A DNA stretch of 64,000 nt. It comes from JANQPX01 sp039197065. Lineage in GTDB: Bacteria > Pseudomonadota > Alphaproteobacteria > Geminicoccales > Geminicoccaceae. A program made the translations under genes and the position numbers. Of the stretch, positions 44,963-53,263 are shown in pieces; position 1 is the first letter of the stretch, and each line of letters opens with the position of its first letter. Under the pieces are notes generated by a model, which saw only the letters and a list, made by a program, of their open reading frames with translations, did not search any database and was not told the DNA's origin. The DNA is taken from assembly GCA_039197065.1 (NCBI GenBank), contig JBCCUL010000004.1, positions 62,001-126,000 of the forward strand, given 5' to 3'.

Positions 44963-45865
44963 TCACTTCGCCGTGAACGATTTCTCACCAAGGCGTTGGT
45001 GGATCTCGAAAAGCGCTGGCATCAAATCGTCGCCATGGCCGAGTGACACGGCAAGGTCGTACCAGCGACGAATGCCATCGGCCAGCGGTGCATACACCTC
45101 CTGGTTCTCGGCCAATCGCCAGAAGTAAGAAACATCCTTCAACGCATTCCTGATCGCGAAGGCGGACTGTGACGGGTCGCCGTCCCCGGTCAGAAGGCGC
45201 GCCAACCGCTGGAAAGAGGCGCTGTCGCCGCCGCTCACCGAGATCAGCTCGACCATCATGTCGGGATCGACGCCGGCTTTGGCCGCCGCCGTGCAGGCTT
45301 CCACCACCAGCGCCGCGTTGCCGAGCGACAGGAAATTGTTGATGAGCTTCAGCGTATGCGCGCTGCCGAGCGGACCGGTGTGAAAGATCTTGGCGCAGAA
45401 CGTCTCGAGCACCGGCCGGATCGCATCGAGGGTGGCGGCTTCCGCCCCGATCATGATGTTGAGCCGCCCCTCCTCCGCCTCCTTGGGCGTGAGCGTCACC
45501 GGGCCATCGACCATGATGGCCTCCTTCACCGCCAAGGCGCCCGCCAGAGCAAGGGTCGACGCGGGCTCGGCCGTGGTCATGTCGACCAGGACAAGGCCTG
45601 GCTTCGCGCCGCTGAGAACGCCCTTGTCGCCATGGATGACGCTTTGCATCACCCTCGAATCCGAGACGCAGGTGAAGAGGATATCGACGGCGCTGGCGAG
45701 CTCGGCCGCACTCGACGCTTCCGTCGCACCGCGCTTCAACAGGTCGTCAACAGGCTCCCGATTGCGATGGGCGAGCACCGTCAGAGGGAAACCGCCCTCC
45801 AGAATGTTCTTTGCAGCACCGTGACCCATCAGGCCGACACCGATAAAGCCGATTTTTTTGACCAT
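44963..45865 (-). CDS. NAD(P)-dependent beta-hydroxyacid dehydrogenase (3-hydroxyisobutyrate dehydrogenase family)
   Basis: A 300-residue beta-hydroxyacid dehydrogenase. The N-terminal Rossmann motif is GFIGVGLMGHGAA, followed by the substrate-binding MVDGPVTLTPKEAEEG and the catalytic lysine in HTLKLINNFLSLGN. Family members reduce or oxidise small beta-hydroxyacids such as 3-hydroxyisobutyrate, tartronate semialdehyde or related acids. It is divergent from the rraA-dpaL operon and may process a product of it (inference). GGGAGA supports ATG at 45865. Confidence 0.9.
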   Translation of the reverse strand: MVKKIGFIGVGLMGHGAAKNILEGGFPLTVLAHRNREPVDDLLKRGATEASSAAELASAVDILFTCVSDSRVMQSVIHGDKGVLSGAKPGLVLVDMTTAEPASTLALAGALAVKEAIMVDGPVTLTPKEAEEGRLNIMIGAEAATLDAIRPVLETFCAKIFHTGPLGSAHTLKLINNFLSLGNAALVVEACTAAAKAGVDPDMMVELISVSGGDSASFQRLARLLTGDGDPSQSAFAIRNALKDVSYFWRLAENQEVYAPLADGIRRWYDLAVSLGHGDDLMPALFEIHQRLGEKSFTAK

Positions 45866-45987
45866 GCCGATCTCCCAAGTTTCGCTCGCCATCATCTATG
45901 GCCGCGCAGGCGATCCAGGGCTAGGGTTGCTCTATCCAATATCAATGCCGAATGGCTGATGTCAGGCGAGCCGCCAAGGAGGTTTTC

Positions 45988-46674
45988 ATGCTGGGCGATC
46001 CCCCCGTCGTTACCTTGAAACGCCATTTCGAACGACCGAGCGCAGAAGAGATCGCCTCGCTGAAGGATGTGCCGACCGGCTTCGTCGTCGACCTAATGAT
46101 GGGTCAGGGCGCCGTCGACCATCGGATCAAGCCGCTCTGGCCGGAGAGCGTTTTCACGGCGCCGGTGCTCACGGCCGATTGCGGACCGCGCGACAATCTC
46201 GGCCTCCTTGTGGCGCTTGAGGTTGCCGAACCTGGCGACGTCGTCGCCCTGGCCACCGGCGGCTTCGAGGAGACCGCGATACTCGGCGACCACGTCGCGG
46301 CCATGGCCAAGAACAAGGGCATCGCCGCCTTCGTCACCGACGGGCTTGTGCGCGATGTCGAGGGTCTGATCGAGGTGGGCTTCCCCGTCTGGTGCGCCGG
46401 CGTCTCGCCCAACAGTCCTTACAAGAACGGTCCCTGCGAGGTGGGAACATCGGTCACGCTCGGCGGCGTTGCGGTGAGCTCGGGCGATCTCATGGTCGGC
46501 GATCGCGATGGCGTCGTCGTGGTGCCACGGCAGAAGATCCGCCAGGTGGCGGCTGGGCTGGCCGACGTGCAGGCCAAGGAGGATGAAATGGGCAGGCTCA
46601 TCAAGGAAGGCCTCTCCGTTCCGGGCTACGTGAAAGAGCTGCTCGCCTCCGACAAGACCCGGCATCTGGACTGA
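45988..46674 (+). CDS. RraA-like aldolase/decarboxylase family protein
   Basis: A RraA/HMG-aldolase fold protein of 228 residues. Conserved stretches are TADCGPRDNLGLLVALEVAEPGDVVA and IAAFVTDGLVRDVEGLIEVGFPVWCAG, containing the metal- and pyruvate-binding G-x-R-D region typical of 4-hydroxy-4-methyl-2-oxoglutarate aldolase/oxaloacetate decarboxylases. The RNase E inhibitor name is historical and unlikely to apply. AGGAGG 6-7 bp before the ATG at 45988 fixes the start. dpaL follows after 5 bp. Confidence 0.9.
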   Translation: MLGDPPVVTLKRHFERPSAEEIASLKDVPTGFVVDLMMGQGAVDHRIKPLWPESVFTAPVLTADCGPRDNLGLLVALEVAEPGDVVALATGGFEETAILGDHVAAMAKNKGIAAFVTDGLVRDVEGLIEVGFPVWCAGVSPNSPYKNGPCEVGTSVTLGGVAVSSGDLMVGDRDGVVVVPRQKIRQVAAGLADVQAKEDEMGRLIKEGLSVPGYVKELLASDKTRHLD

Positions 46675-46679
46675 TCGAC

Positions 46680-47930
46680 ATGCATGGCCTCCTCCCCGAT
46701 AGCTGCCGGCCGGCTGATGCCGAGCTGTTCATCAACCCGCACGCCAAGCGCTTCGGCGCCTGGAGCGAACGGCAGAACGCCGTCCTCAGCCAGGATGGGT
46801 TCCGTCAGGCGAAGGCGGTCATCCATAACTGGCCCGGCTATCGCCCGACCCCGCTCCTGGACCTGGATGGCCTCGCCAAATCGATGGGTGTCGCCCGCGT
46901 CTGGTACAAGAACGAGGCTGAGCGCTTCGGCCTGGATAGCTTCAAGGCCCTGGGCGGCGCTTACGCCATTGCCGAACTGATCATGAGAAAGGCCGCAGCG
47001 AGCGGCTTCGCGACACCGGTTTCGAGCCCGCTCCTGTTCGCCGGCAACTATCGGGAACTCGCCTCTACGATCACCGTCGCCTCGGCGACCGACGGGAATC
47101 ACGGACGCTCGGTCGCCTGGGGTGCCAGGCTCTTTGGCTGCCGCGCCGTCATCTACATCCACGCCACGGTGAGCGAAGGGCGAAAGCAGGCGATCGAGAA
47201 GTATGGCGCGGAGGTGCGCCGGGTCGAGGGCAATTACGACGACAGTGTTCGCCAATGCGCGGCAGATGCCGAGGAGAACGGCTGGACGGTGATTTCGGAT
47301 ACCTCGTATCCCGGCTACACGGCGATCCCGATCGACGTGATGCAGGGTTATGGCGTGATGGCGGCGGAGGCGATTGCGGCCCTGCCGCCGGACGAAGAGC
47401 CGACCCACGTCTTCGTTCAGGGCGGCGTCGGCGGCATGGCGGCTGCGGTTGCGGCCCATCTCGCCTGGCGCTGGCAGAAAAGGCGGCCGATGCTGGTGGC
47501 GGTGGAGCCGGTTCAGGCGGCCTGCCTGATGGCGAGCGCCAAGGCGGGCGGGCCGGCGACCGTCAGCGGCGATCTCGACACGATAATGGCTGGGCTTTCC
47601 TGCGGCGAGCCCTCGCTGCTCGCCTGGGATGTCCTGGAAGAAGCCACCGACGCCCTGATGACCGTCCCGGACCATGCAGCGGAGGGCACGATGCGCCTTC
47701 TTGCCGACGGGACGAACGGCGACCGCCCGCTGGTCGCCGGCGAAAGCGGCGTTGCCGGGCTAGCAGGCGCGATCACCGTCAGCCAGGTGGAGGCGCTGCG
47801 CACCAGGCTCGCCATGGATCGGCAAAGCCGCATCCTGGTGTTCGGCACCGAGGGTGCGACCGATCCCGAGCTTTACGAAAGCATCGTCGGCAAAAGCGCT
47901 GATGCGGTCATGTCGGGAGCGATGTCATGA
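46680..47930 (+). CDS. dpaL: Diaminopropionate ammonia-lyase
   Basis: A PLP fold-type II enzyme that converts 2,3-diaminopropionate to pyruvate and two ammonia. The 416-residue product matches E. coli YgeX: GYRPTPLLDLDGLA, YKNEAERFGLDSFKALGGAYA with Lys89 at the position of the E. coli PLP lysine, ATDGNHGRSVAWGARL, and the C-terminal GESGVAGLAG. It overlaps the next gene by 4 bp (ATGA). The operon context with a carbamoylase suggests that it finishes breakdown of an N-carbamoylated or ureido amino acid. Confidence 0.93.
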   Translation: MHGLLPDSCRPADAELFINPHAKRFGAWSERQNAVLSQDGFRQAKAVIHNWPGYRPTPLLDLDGLAKSMGVARVWYKNEAERFGLDSFKALGGAYAIAELIMRKAAASGFATPVSSPLLFAGNYRELASTITVASATDGNHGRSVAWGARLFGCRAVIYIHATVSEGRKQAIEKYGAEVRRVEGNYDDSVRQCAADAEENGWTVISDTSYPGYTAIPIDVMQGYGVMAAEAIAALPPDEEPTHVFVQGGVGGMAAAVAAHLAWRWQKRRPMLVAVEPVQAACLMASAKAGGPATVSGDLDTIMAGLSCGEPSLLAWDVLEEATDALMTVPDHAAEGTMRLLADGTNGDRPLVAGESGVAGLAGAITVSQVEALRTRLAMDRQSRILVFGTEGATDPELYESIVGKSADAVMSGAMS

Positions 47931-48856
47931 GCCGCGTTCTGACCCTCGCCGCCGCCCAGATGGGCCCGATCGCACGTGACGAGAGCCGGGAAAGCGCCGT
48001 CGCCCGCATGATCGCCATGCTCAGGGAGGCCAAGGGTCGGGGCGCCGACCTCGTGGTTTTTCCGGAGCTGGCGTTGACCACCTTCTTTCCGCGGTGGTGG
48101 TTCGAAGACGAGGCGGAGCTCGACGTCTTCTATGAAACCGAGATGCCGAACGCGGCGACGCAGCCCCTCTTCGACGAGGCGGCACGCCTTGAGCTCGGCT
48201 TCTATCTCGGCTTTGCGGAACTTGTACTCGAGAACAGTCAGAAGCGCCGCTTCAACACGTCGATCCTTGTCGACACGTCCGGCAACATCGTCGGGAAATA
48301 TCGAAAAGTTCATCTGCCCGGCCATGCCGACCATCAGCCCTGGCGTCCCTTCCAGCATCTGGAAAAACGCTATTTCGAGCCGGGCGATCTTGGCTTCCCG
48401 GTGTTCGATTTCGATGTCGGCGAAAATGGCGGCGGCAAGATGGGCATGTGCATCTGCAACGACCGCCGCTGGCCGGAAACCTACCGGGTGATGGGCCTTG
48501 CCGGCGCCGAGGTCGTCATGCTCGGCTACAACACGCCGCAGCACTACCCGCAAGCGCCGGAACATGATCATCTCAATCACTTCCACAATCACCTGGTCAT
48601 GCAGTCCGGCGCCTATCAGAACGGCTGCTTCGTGGTCGGCACGGCGAAATGCGGCGTCGAGGAGGACTGCATGCTCATCGGCCAGAGCTGCATCATCGCC
48701 CCCACCGGCGAGATGGTCGCGATGGCGACCTCCTTGGACGACGAAGTGATCACCGCCAGGTGCGACTTGGGGCGGTGTAAAGAGATCCGTGAGAACATCT
48801 TCAACTTCGCGCTGCATCGTCGTCCCGAGCATTACGGGCCGATCTGCAAGCGGTGA
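47927..48856 (+). CDS. N-carbamoyl-D-amino-acid hydrolase-like amidohydrolase
   Basis: A nitrilase-superfamily enzyme of 309 residues, close in layout to Agrobacterium D-carbamoylase. The catalytic triad is visible: Glu47 in VVFPELALTTFFPRW, Lys127 in YRKVHLPG, and Cys177 in GMCICNDRRWPE. The family hydrolyses N-carbamoyl amino acids to the free amino acid, CO2 and ammonia. It is translationally coupled on both sides (ATGA with dpaL, TGATG with the next gene). Confidence 0.92.
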   Translation: MSRVLTLAAAQMGPIARDESRESAVARMIAMLREAKGRGADLVVFPELALTTFFPRWWFEDEAELDVFYETEMPNAATQPLFDEAARLELGFYLGFAELVLENSQKRRFNTSILVDTSGNIVGKYRKVHLPGHADHQPWRPFQHLEKRYFEPGDLGFPVFDFDVGENGGGKMGMCICNDRRWPETYRVMGLAGAEVVMLGYNTPQHYPQAPEHDHLNHFHNHLVMQSGAYQNGCFVVGTAKCGVEEDCMLIGQSCIIAPTGEMVAMATSLDDEVITARCDLGRCKEIRENIFNFALHRRPEHYGPICKR

Positions 48857-49839
48857 TGGACCGATCGCCGAACCCTCGGCGGGTGTTCGTTCTAGGCGGC
48901 ACCGGCACGATCGGCCGGGCGACGGTTCGAGCACTGGCGAAGCGCGGGCATGAGGTGGTGTGTTTCGTTAGGCCGAAGGCCGACACGAATATCACCGGGC
49001 TACATGGAGACGTAATCTTCCGACATGGCGAGGTCACTGATGCGGCATCGGTGGCGCGCGATGGCTTTCGGGGCGAGCGCTTCGACGCGCTCGTTTCCTG
49101 CCTGGCGTCACGAACCGGCGCGCCCAAGGACGCCTGGGCGATCGACCACCAGGCCCATGTCGATGCCCTGGAAGCTGCGGAGAAGGCCGGCGTCGAACAG
49201 ATGGTGCTGCTGTCAGCGATCTGCGTGCAAAAGCCACTGCTCGCCTTTCAGCATGCCAAGCTCGCCTTCGAGAAGACCCTGGCAGGGTCTGGCCTGACCT
49301 ACTCGATCGTCCGGCCGACTGCCTATTTCAAATCGCTCTCCGGCCAGATCGACCGTCTCAGACGCGGAAAGCCGTTCCTGGTGTTCGGGGACGGCACGCT
49401 GACAGCCTGCAAACCGATCAGCGACGACGATCTCGGCCGATACCTCGCCGAATGCCTGGATGATGAAAGCCGGAAAAATCGGATCCTGCCGATCGGCGGA
49501 CCGGGCGACGCGATCACGCCGCGCCAACAGGGTGAACGGCTGTTTGACTTGCTGGGACGCGAGCCGCGTTTCAAGGAAGTGCCGGTCGCCCTGCTGGACG
49601 TGATCGCCGGCACGCTCGGAGCACTCGGCCGTGTCATGCCGCCGCTTGCCGCGAAAGCCGAGCTTGCGCGCATCGGACGCTACTACGCGACGGAATCCAT
49701 GCTCGTGCTCGACGAGACGACCGGACGCTACGATGCCGACCTCACCCCCTCGACCGGCTCGGAGACATTGTTCGACTTCTATGCCCGCGTGATCCGCAAC
49801 GAGGCTTCGGTCGAACGCGGCGAGCACGCCGTGTTTTGA
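48856..49839 (+). CDS. bciA: BciA-like divinyl chlorophyllide 8-vinyl reductase family protein
   Basis: An atypical short-chain reductase of about 327 residues with an N-terminal NAD(P) motif VFVLGGTGTIGRATVRAL. The central region (KPLLAFQHAKLAFEKTL, LTYSIVRPTAYFKSLSGQ, GKPFLVFGDGTLTACKPIS, ILPIGGPGDAITPRQQG) and the C-terminal RIGRYYATESMLV closely follow the BciA family, which reduces the C8-vinyl group of divinyl chlorophyllide in bacteriochlorophyll synthesis. No other pigment gene is in the window, and it is coupled (TGATG) to a carbamoylase gene. Either the genome is phototrophic with bciA displaced, or the protein has another substrate. Confidence 0.8.
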   Translation: MDRSPNPRRVFVLGGTGTIGRATVRALAKRGHEVVCFVRPKADTNITGLHGDVIFRHGEVTDAASVARDGFRGERFDALVSCLASRTGAPKDAWAIDHQAHVDALEAAEKAGVEQMVLLSAICVQKPLLAFQHAKLAFEKTLAGSGLTYSIVRPTAYFKSLSGQIDRLRRGKPFLVFGDGTLTACKPISDDDLGRYLAECLDDESRKNRILPIGGPGDAITPRQQGERLFDLLGREPRFKEVPVALLDVIAGTLGALGRVMPPLAAKAELARIGRYYATESMLVLDETTGRYDADLTPSTGSETLFDFYARVIRNEASVERGEHAVF

Positions 49840-49897
49840 CGCCTAACCAGCCTCTACCTATCTTGATGTATCTGACCCATCGGAAGGATGCCCGCCT

Positions 49898-51424
49898 ATG
49901 ACCGAGCAGCAGCTCACCGTGCGCCTGCACGAAAACGACAATGTCGTCACCGCACGCGTGGATATCCTCCCCGAGACCCCCATCCCCGGCGAAAACGTTG
50001 TCAGTAAACGGCGCATACCCGCGGGCCACAAGGTCGCCGTAACGCCCGTCGCCGCCGGCGACGCGGTGAGGAAGTATGATCAGATCATCGGGTTTGCGAA
50101 GGAGGACATCGCGGCGGGTGATCATGTGCATGTGCAGAATGTCGAGATGCAGGATTTTTCCCGCGACTACGCCTTTGGCGCGGATGTGAAACCGACCGCC
50201 TATGTGCCGGAAGCTGAGCGGGCGACCTTCGACGGCTTCCTGCGCGCGAACGGCAAGGCCGGCACCAGGAACTTCATCGGCGTGCTCTCGACGGTGAACT
50301 GCTCGGCGACCGTCGCCCATTTCATCGCCGATACATTTCCGGCGGATGAACTGGCGGGATACGACAATGTCGATGGGATCGTAGCGCTGACCCATGGCAC
50401 CGGCTGCGGCATGGCGGATCGCGGCGATGGTTTTGATGCGCTGCAGCGCACCCTTTGGGGCTATGCGCGCCATCCAAATTTCGCCGGCATCCTGATGGTC
50501 GGCCTCGGCTGCGAGGTCAATCAGATCGATTTCCTTCTGGACGCCTATCAGATCGAGCGGGGGCCCCACTTCCAGACGATGACCATGCAGGGTACCGGCG
50601 GTACCCGCAAAACCGTGCAAGCGGCGCAGGACATCATCCGCGACATGCTCCCAGCGGCCAACGCTGCGACGCGCCAACCTGTACCGGCTTCGCAGCTGTC
50701 GGTAGCCTTGCAATGTGGTGGCTCGGATGCCTATTCTGGCATCACCGCCAACCCGGCGCTGGGGGCGGCCTGCGATCTCTTGGTGCGCCATGGCGGCACC
50801 GGCATTCTCGCCGAAACGCCCGAGATCTACGGGGCAGAGCATCTGCTGACACGGCGGGCCGTCACCAAGGAAATCGGCGAAAAGCTGGTAGAACGCATCC
50901 GCTGGTGGGAAGGCTACTGCGAGCGGAATGGCGGCGAGATGAACAACAACCCGTCCCCCGGCAACAAGGCGGGCGGGCTGACCACTATTCTCGAAAAGTC
51001 GCTCGGCGCCACGGCCAAGGGCGGCACCACCAACCTCACCGGCGTCTATCGCTATGCCGAGCAGGTGACAGAACCCGGCTTCGCCTTCATGGACAGTCCG
51101 GGCTACGACCCGGCGTCCGTCACCGGACAGGTGGCGTCGGGCGCAAATCTCGTTTGCTTTACGACGGGTCGCGGTTCCTGCTTCGGCTTCAAGCCGGCGC
51201 CCTCGATCAAGGTCGCCACCAACACCGAGATGTACCGCCGCATGGAAGAGGACATGGACGTCAACACCGGCGTCATCCTCGATCAGGGCGTGAGCGTCGA
51301 GGAGATGGGCCAGCGGATGTTCGAGCTTTTCCTTAGGGTCGCATCCGGCGAGAAGACCAAGAGCGAAGCCCTCGGCTTCGGCAATCACGAATTCACGCCC
51401 TGGCAAATCGGCGCCGTCATGTGA
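49898..51424 (+). CDS. UxaA-family (altronate/galactarate) dehydratase
   Basis: A full-length, fused UxaA-type sugar-acid dehydratase of 508 residues. The N-terminal SAF domain (about 1-95, with IPAGHKVAVTPVAAGDAVRKYDQIIGFA) is followed by the catalytic part: HGTGCGM, GLGCEVNQ, LQCGGSDAYSGITANPALG, and the C-terminal TTGRGSCFGFKPAPSIKVATN. The conserved cysteines suggest an iron centre. Substrates in the family are altronate, galactarate or related acids. It lies 58 bp after the bciA-like gene and may be part of the same transcript. Confidence 0.92.
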   Translation: MTEQQLTVRLHENDNVVTARVDILPETPIPGENVVSKRRIPAGHKVAVTPVAAGDAVRKYDQIIGFAKEDIAAGDHVHVQNVEMQDFSRDYAFGADVKPTAYVPEAERATFDGFLRANGKAGTRNFIGVLSTVNCSATVAHFIADTFPADELAGYDNVDGIVALTHGTGCGMADRGDGFDALQRTLWGYARHPNFAGILMVGLGCEVNQIDFLLDAYQIERGPHFQTMTMQGTGGTRKTVQAAQDIIRDMLPAANAATRQPVPASQLSVALQCGGSDAYSGITANPALGAACDLLVRHGGTGILAETPEIYGAEHLLTRRAVTKEIGEKLVERIRWWEGYCERNGGEMNNNPSPGNKAGGLTTILEKSLGATAKGGTTNLTGVYRYAEQVTEPGFAFMDSPGYDPASVTGQVASGANLVCFTTGRGSCFGFKPAPSIKVATNTEMYRRMEEDMDVNTGVILDQGVSVEEMGQRMFELFLRVASGEKTKSEALGFGNHEFTPWQIGAVM

Positions 51425-51437
51425 CCGCAGCGCGGTC

Positions 51438-52139
51438 ATGCTGAACTTGGGACGGGTCTGGTTCTTGGGTCTTCTGCTCTCGTTGGGCCTGCCGGCGCTT
51501 GCGGGGATAGACGAGGCGCTTTTAGCCGATGGCTGGAGCGAAACCCTGTTCGATGGCAAGGCAGCCAATCGCTATGAGACGGATGGGGCAGGCGGCGTCA
51601 CCGTGCTTAGCGAAAGCAGCGTCTCGCTTGTCCAGCGGCCGCTGGATGTCGATCTGGCGGCGACGCCGCTGCTCACCTGGCGCTGGCGGGTCGATGAGGC
51701 GGCGCCGCCGACCGACCTTGGCGTCAAAGGCGGCGACGATCGCTCGCTTGCGATCTATGTCGCCTTTCCGTTTCAGCCGGAGAAAGCCGGCATCATGGAG
51801 CGCATGAAACGCGCCGTCGTGGAAAGCGTGGCCGGCGAAGAAGCGCCTGGACGGGTTCTCATCTATGTCTGGGGTGGCGAGGGCAAGCGTGGAGACCGCG
51901 TGGCCAGCCCCTATCTCGGCAAAGCCGGCGCGACCACGATCCTTCGGCCTGCGGATAGTGAAACCGGCGTCTGGCAAGAGGAAAGCGTCGACATCGCCGA
52001 AGACTATCGAAACAGCTTCAAAAGCGAGCCGCCAAACCCCATCTCGATCGCCATTAGCGCCGACAGCGACGACACGATGAGCCGGATCGAAGCTGCGATC
52101 ACAGGCCTGGACTTCGCCAGACGCCAGAAAGGCTCCTGA
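51438..52139 (+). CDS. DUF3047 secreted protein
   Basis: A 233-residue protein with a signal peptide (VWFLGLLLSLGLPALA) and a DUF3047 domain (LLTWRWRVDEAAPPTDLGVKGGDDRSLAIYVAF, YVWGG). The domain is of unknown function and predicted periplasmic. It begins 13 bp after the UxaA gene, so it is probably in the same operon. It is followed by an AT-rich stretch and a family C repeat. Confidence 0.86.
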   Translation: MLNLGRVWFLGLLLSLGLPALAGIDEALLADGWSETLFDGKAANRYETDGAGGVTVLSESSVSLVQRPLDVDLAATPLLTWRWRVDEAAPPTDLGVKGGDDRSLAIYVAFPFQPEKAGIMERMKRAVVESVAGEEAPGRVLIYVWGGEGKRGDRVASPYLGKAGATTILRPADSETGVWQEESVDIAEDYRNSFKSEPPNPISIAISADSDDTMSRIEAAITGLDFARRQKGS

Positions 52140-52264
52140 CTTCCTAAGAAGTTTTCCGCATATATACCTTGACAATATCTAGAAATAGGTATTTATTCTT
52201 TTACGTTCCTCCCCAAAGATCCTGCCAACGCCGTGACCGCCACAAAGCACCGCCGGTCAACCCC

Positions 52265-52343
52265 GACATGAAACCGCATACCGTCGGATAACCTGGCTCG
52301 ACCTTCGACGACGGTCGAAACCCATGAGGTGGTCACACCACCG
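52265..52343 (-). repeat. Family C repeat, copy 1
   Basis: Aligns with 58874-58957: CGCATACC(G/A)TCGGA, a central inverted segment around TTCGACGACGGTCGAA, then CCATGAGGTGG(T/C)CAC(A/G)CCAC. The right end forms a small hairpin GGTGG-TGTGA-CCACC. Confidence 0.6.
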
Positions 52344-52345
52344 GA

Positions 52346-52762
52346 GTGATCGTTGCCATGAACGAGCCGATTCACCGGCTGTTCGGCGCGCGAAGCGAAG
52401 GGTACGAATGCTTAATGGCCATGTCTGGTTTCGCCTGGGCGGTAACCCTGGCGATGCCCGTGGAAAGCTTTCTCCGCTTCGATCTGCGCGCCCATGCCGC
52501 CATTGCCCCGCTCTGGTTCTGGGCGCTCGCCGCCGGTATCAGCGGCGCCATCCATGTGGTTGGGCTGATGACCCGGCATCGTCGCATCAGGCTCATCGCC
52601 TGCTGGATCTCCATGCCGTTCTGGTGGTCGGTCTTCGCCGTCTTCACCAGCGACTTTCCGCACAGCACGGCGCCGGCCGTCTACTTCGTCCATGCCGTCC
52701 TTGGGTCCTGGGCCTGCGTCCTCTTGAGCCGAGACTGGCATGACCGCCGTGACTGGCACTGA
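52346..52762 (+). CDS. Small multi-pass membrane protein of unknown function
   Basis: A 138-residue protein with three to four hydrophobic segments (about 24-40, 55-75, 82-100, 110-128) and an aromatic-rich loop. No family was recognised. The gene overlaps the next one by 23 bp. The pair (membrane protein, then TM plus coiled-coil protein) resembles accessory or lysis-type gene pairs of alphaproteobacterial phages, but there are no other phage genes nearby. Internal ATGs could give a shorter form. Confidence 0.55.
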   Translation: MIVAMNEPIHRLFGARSEGYECLMAMSGFAWAVTLAMPVESFLRFDLRAHAAIAPLWFWALAAGISGAIHVVGLMTRHRRIRLIACWISMPFWWSVFAVFTSDFPHSTAPAVYFVHAVLGSWACVLLSRDWHDRRDWH

Positions 52763-53147
52763 AGCCCTGAGCGACCCCACGGTGATCGGCTCCGTGGTGA
52801 TTGCGCTTACCAGCTGGGCCAGCGATCCCGCCGTCATGACGGCGATCGCCAGCCTCCTGACGGCGGGAGCCGCCTTTTGGCGTTCGCGCCATCGGCGTTC
52901 GACCGAGCATACGGCCGTAACGCCCGTGCAGGTTCCCTCGCTCGCCGATGCCTACTCGACCCTGCATGAGGCCGAGGAAAAGATCCGCGAAGAGCTGCTG
53001 CAGCAATTGCAGCATCTGCAGGAAGAGGCCGAGCGCATCGGCCAGGATCTCGCCCATTACCGCCAGGCGACGGTCAAGCTCGAAGAGGGCATCCTCCGCT
53101 GCCCCAATGGCAGCTGCCCCGTCCGCGACCAGCTCGAAACCCCCTAA
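52740..53147 (+). CDS. Small protein with membrane segment and coiled coil
   Basis: A 135-residue protein. The N-terminal third holds one or two hydrophobic stretches (about 15-46), then a basic RSRHRRS, and residues about 70-115 form a strong coiled coil (LHEAEEKIREELLQQLQHLQEEAERIG). The C-terminus has CPNGSCPV, a Cys pair. No family was recognised. It overlaps the preceding membrane-protein gene, and a family D repeat follows the stop. Confidence 0.55.
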   Translation: MTAVTGTEALSDPTVIGSVVIALTSWASDPAVMTAIASLLTAGAAFWRSRHRRSTEHTAVTPVQVPSLADAYSTLHEAEEKIREELLQQLQHLQEEAERIGQDLAHYRQATVKLEEGILRCPNGSCPVRDQLETP

Positions 53148-53149
53148 AC

Positions 53150-53190
53150 CGCCGCCGGCGGTCGGTTGACTTGGCTTTGTAGCTTGGTCT
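53150..53190 (+). repeat. Family D 3'-flanking hairpin repeat, copy 2
   Basis: Directly after the stop of the preceding gene: hairpin CCGCCGGCGG, then TCGGTTGACTTGGC and TGTAGCTTGG, similar to the 14040 and 61916 copies read on their genes' strands. Confidence 0.45.
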
Positions 53191-53263
53191 CGAAAGACGT
53201 GACTTGGCTTAGGCCGGACTGTCGCTATGGTGCCGCTTTCCCTCCGTTCATGAGGTGGCGGCG

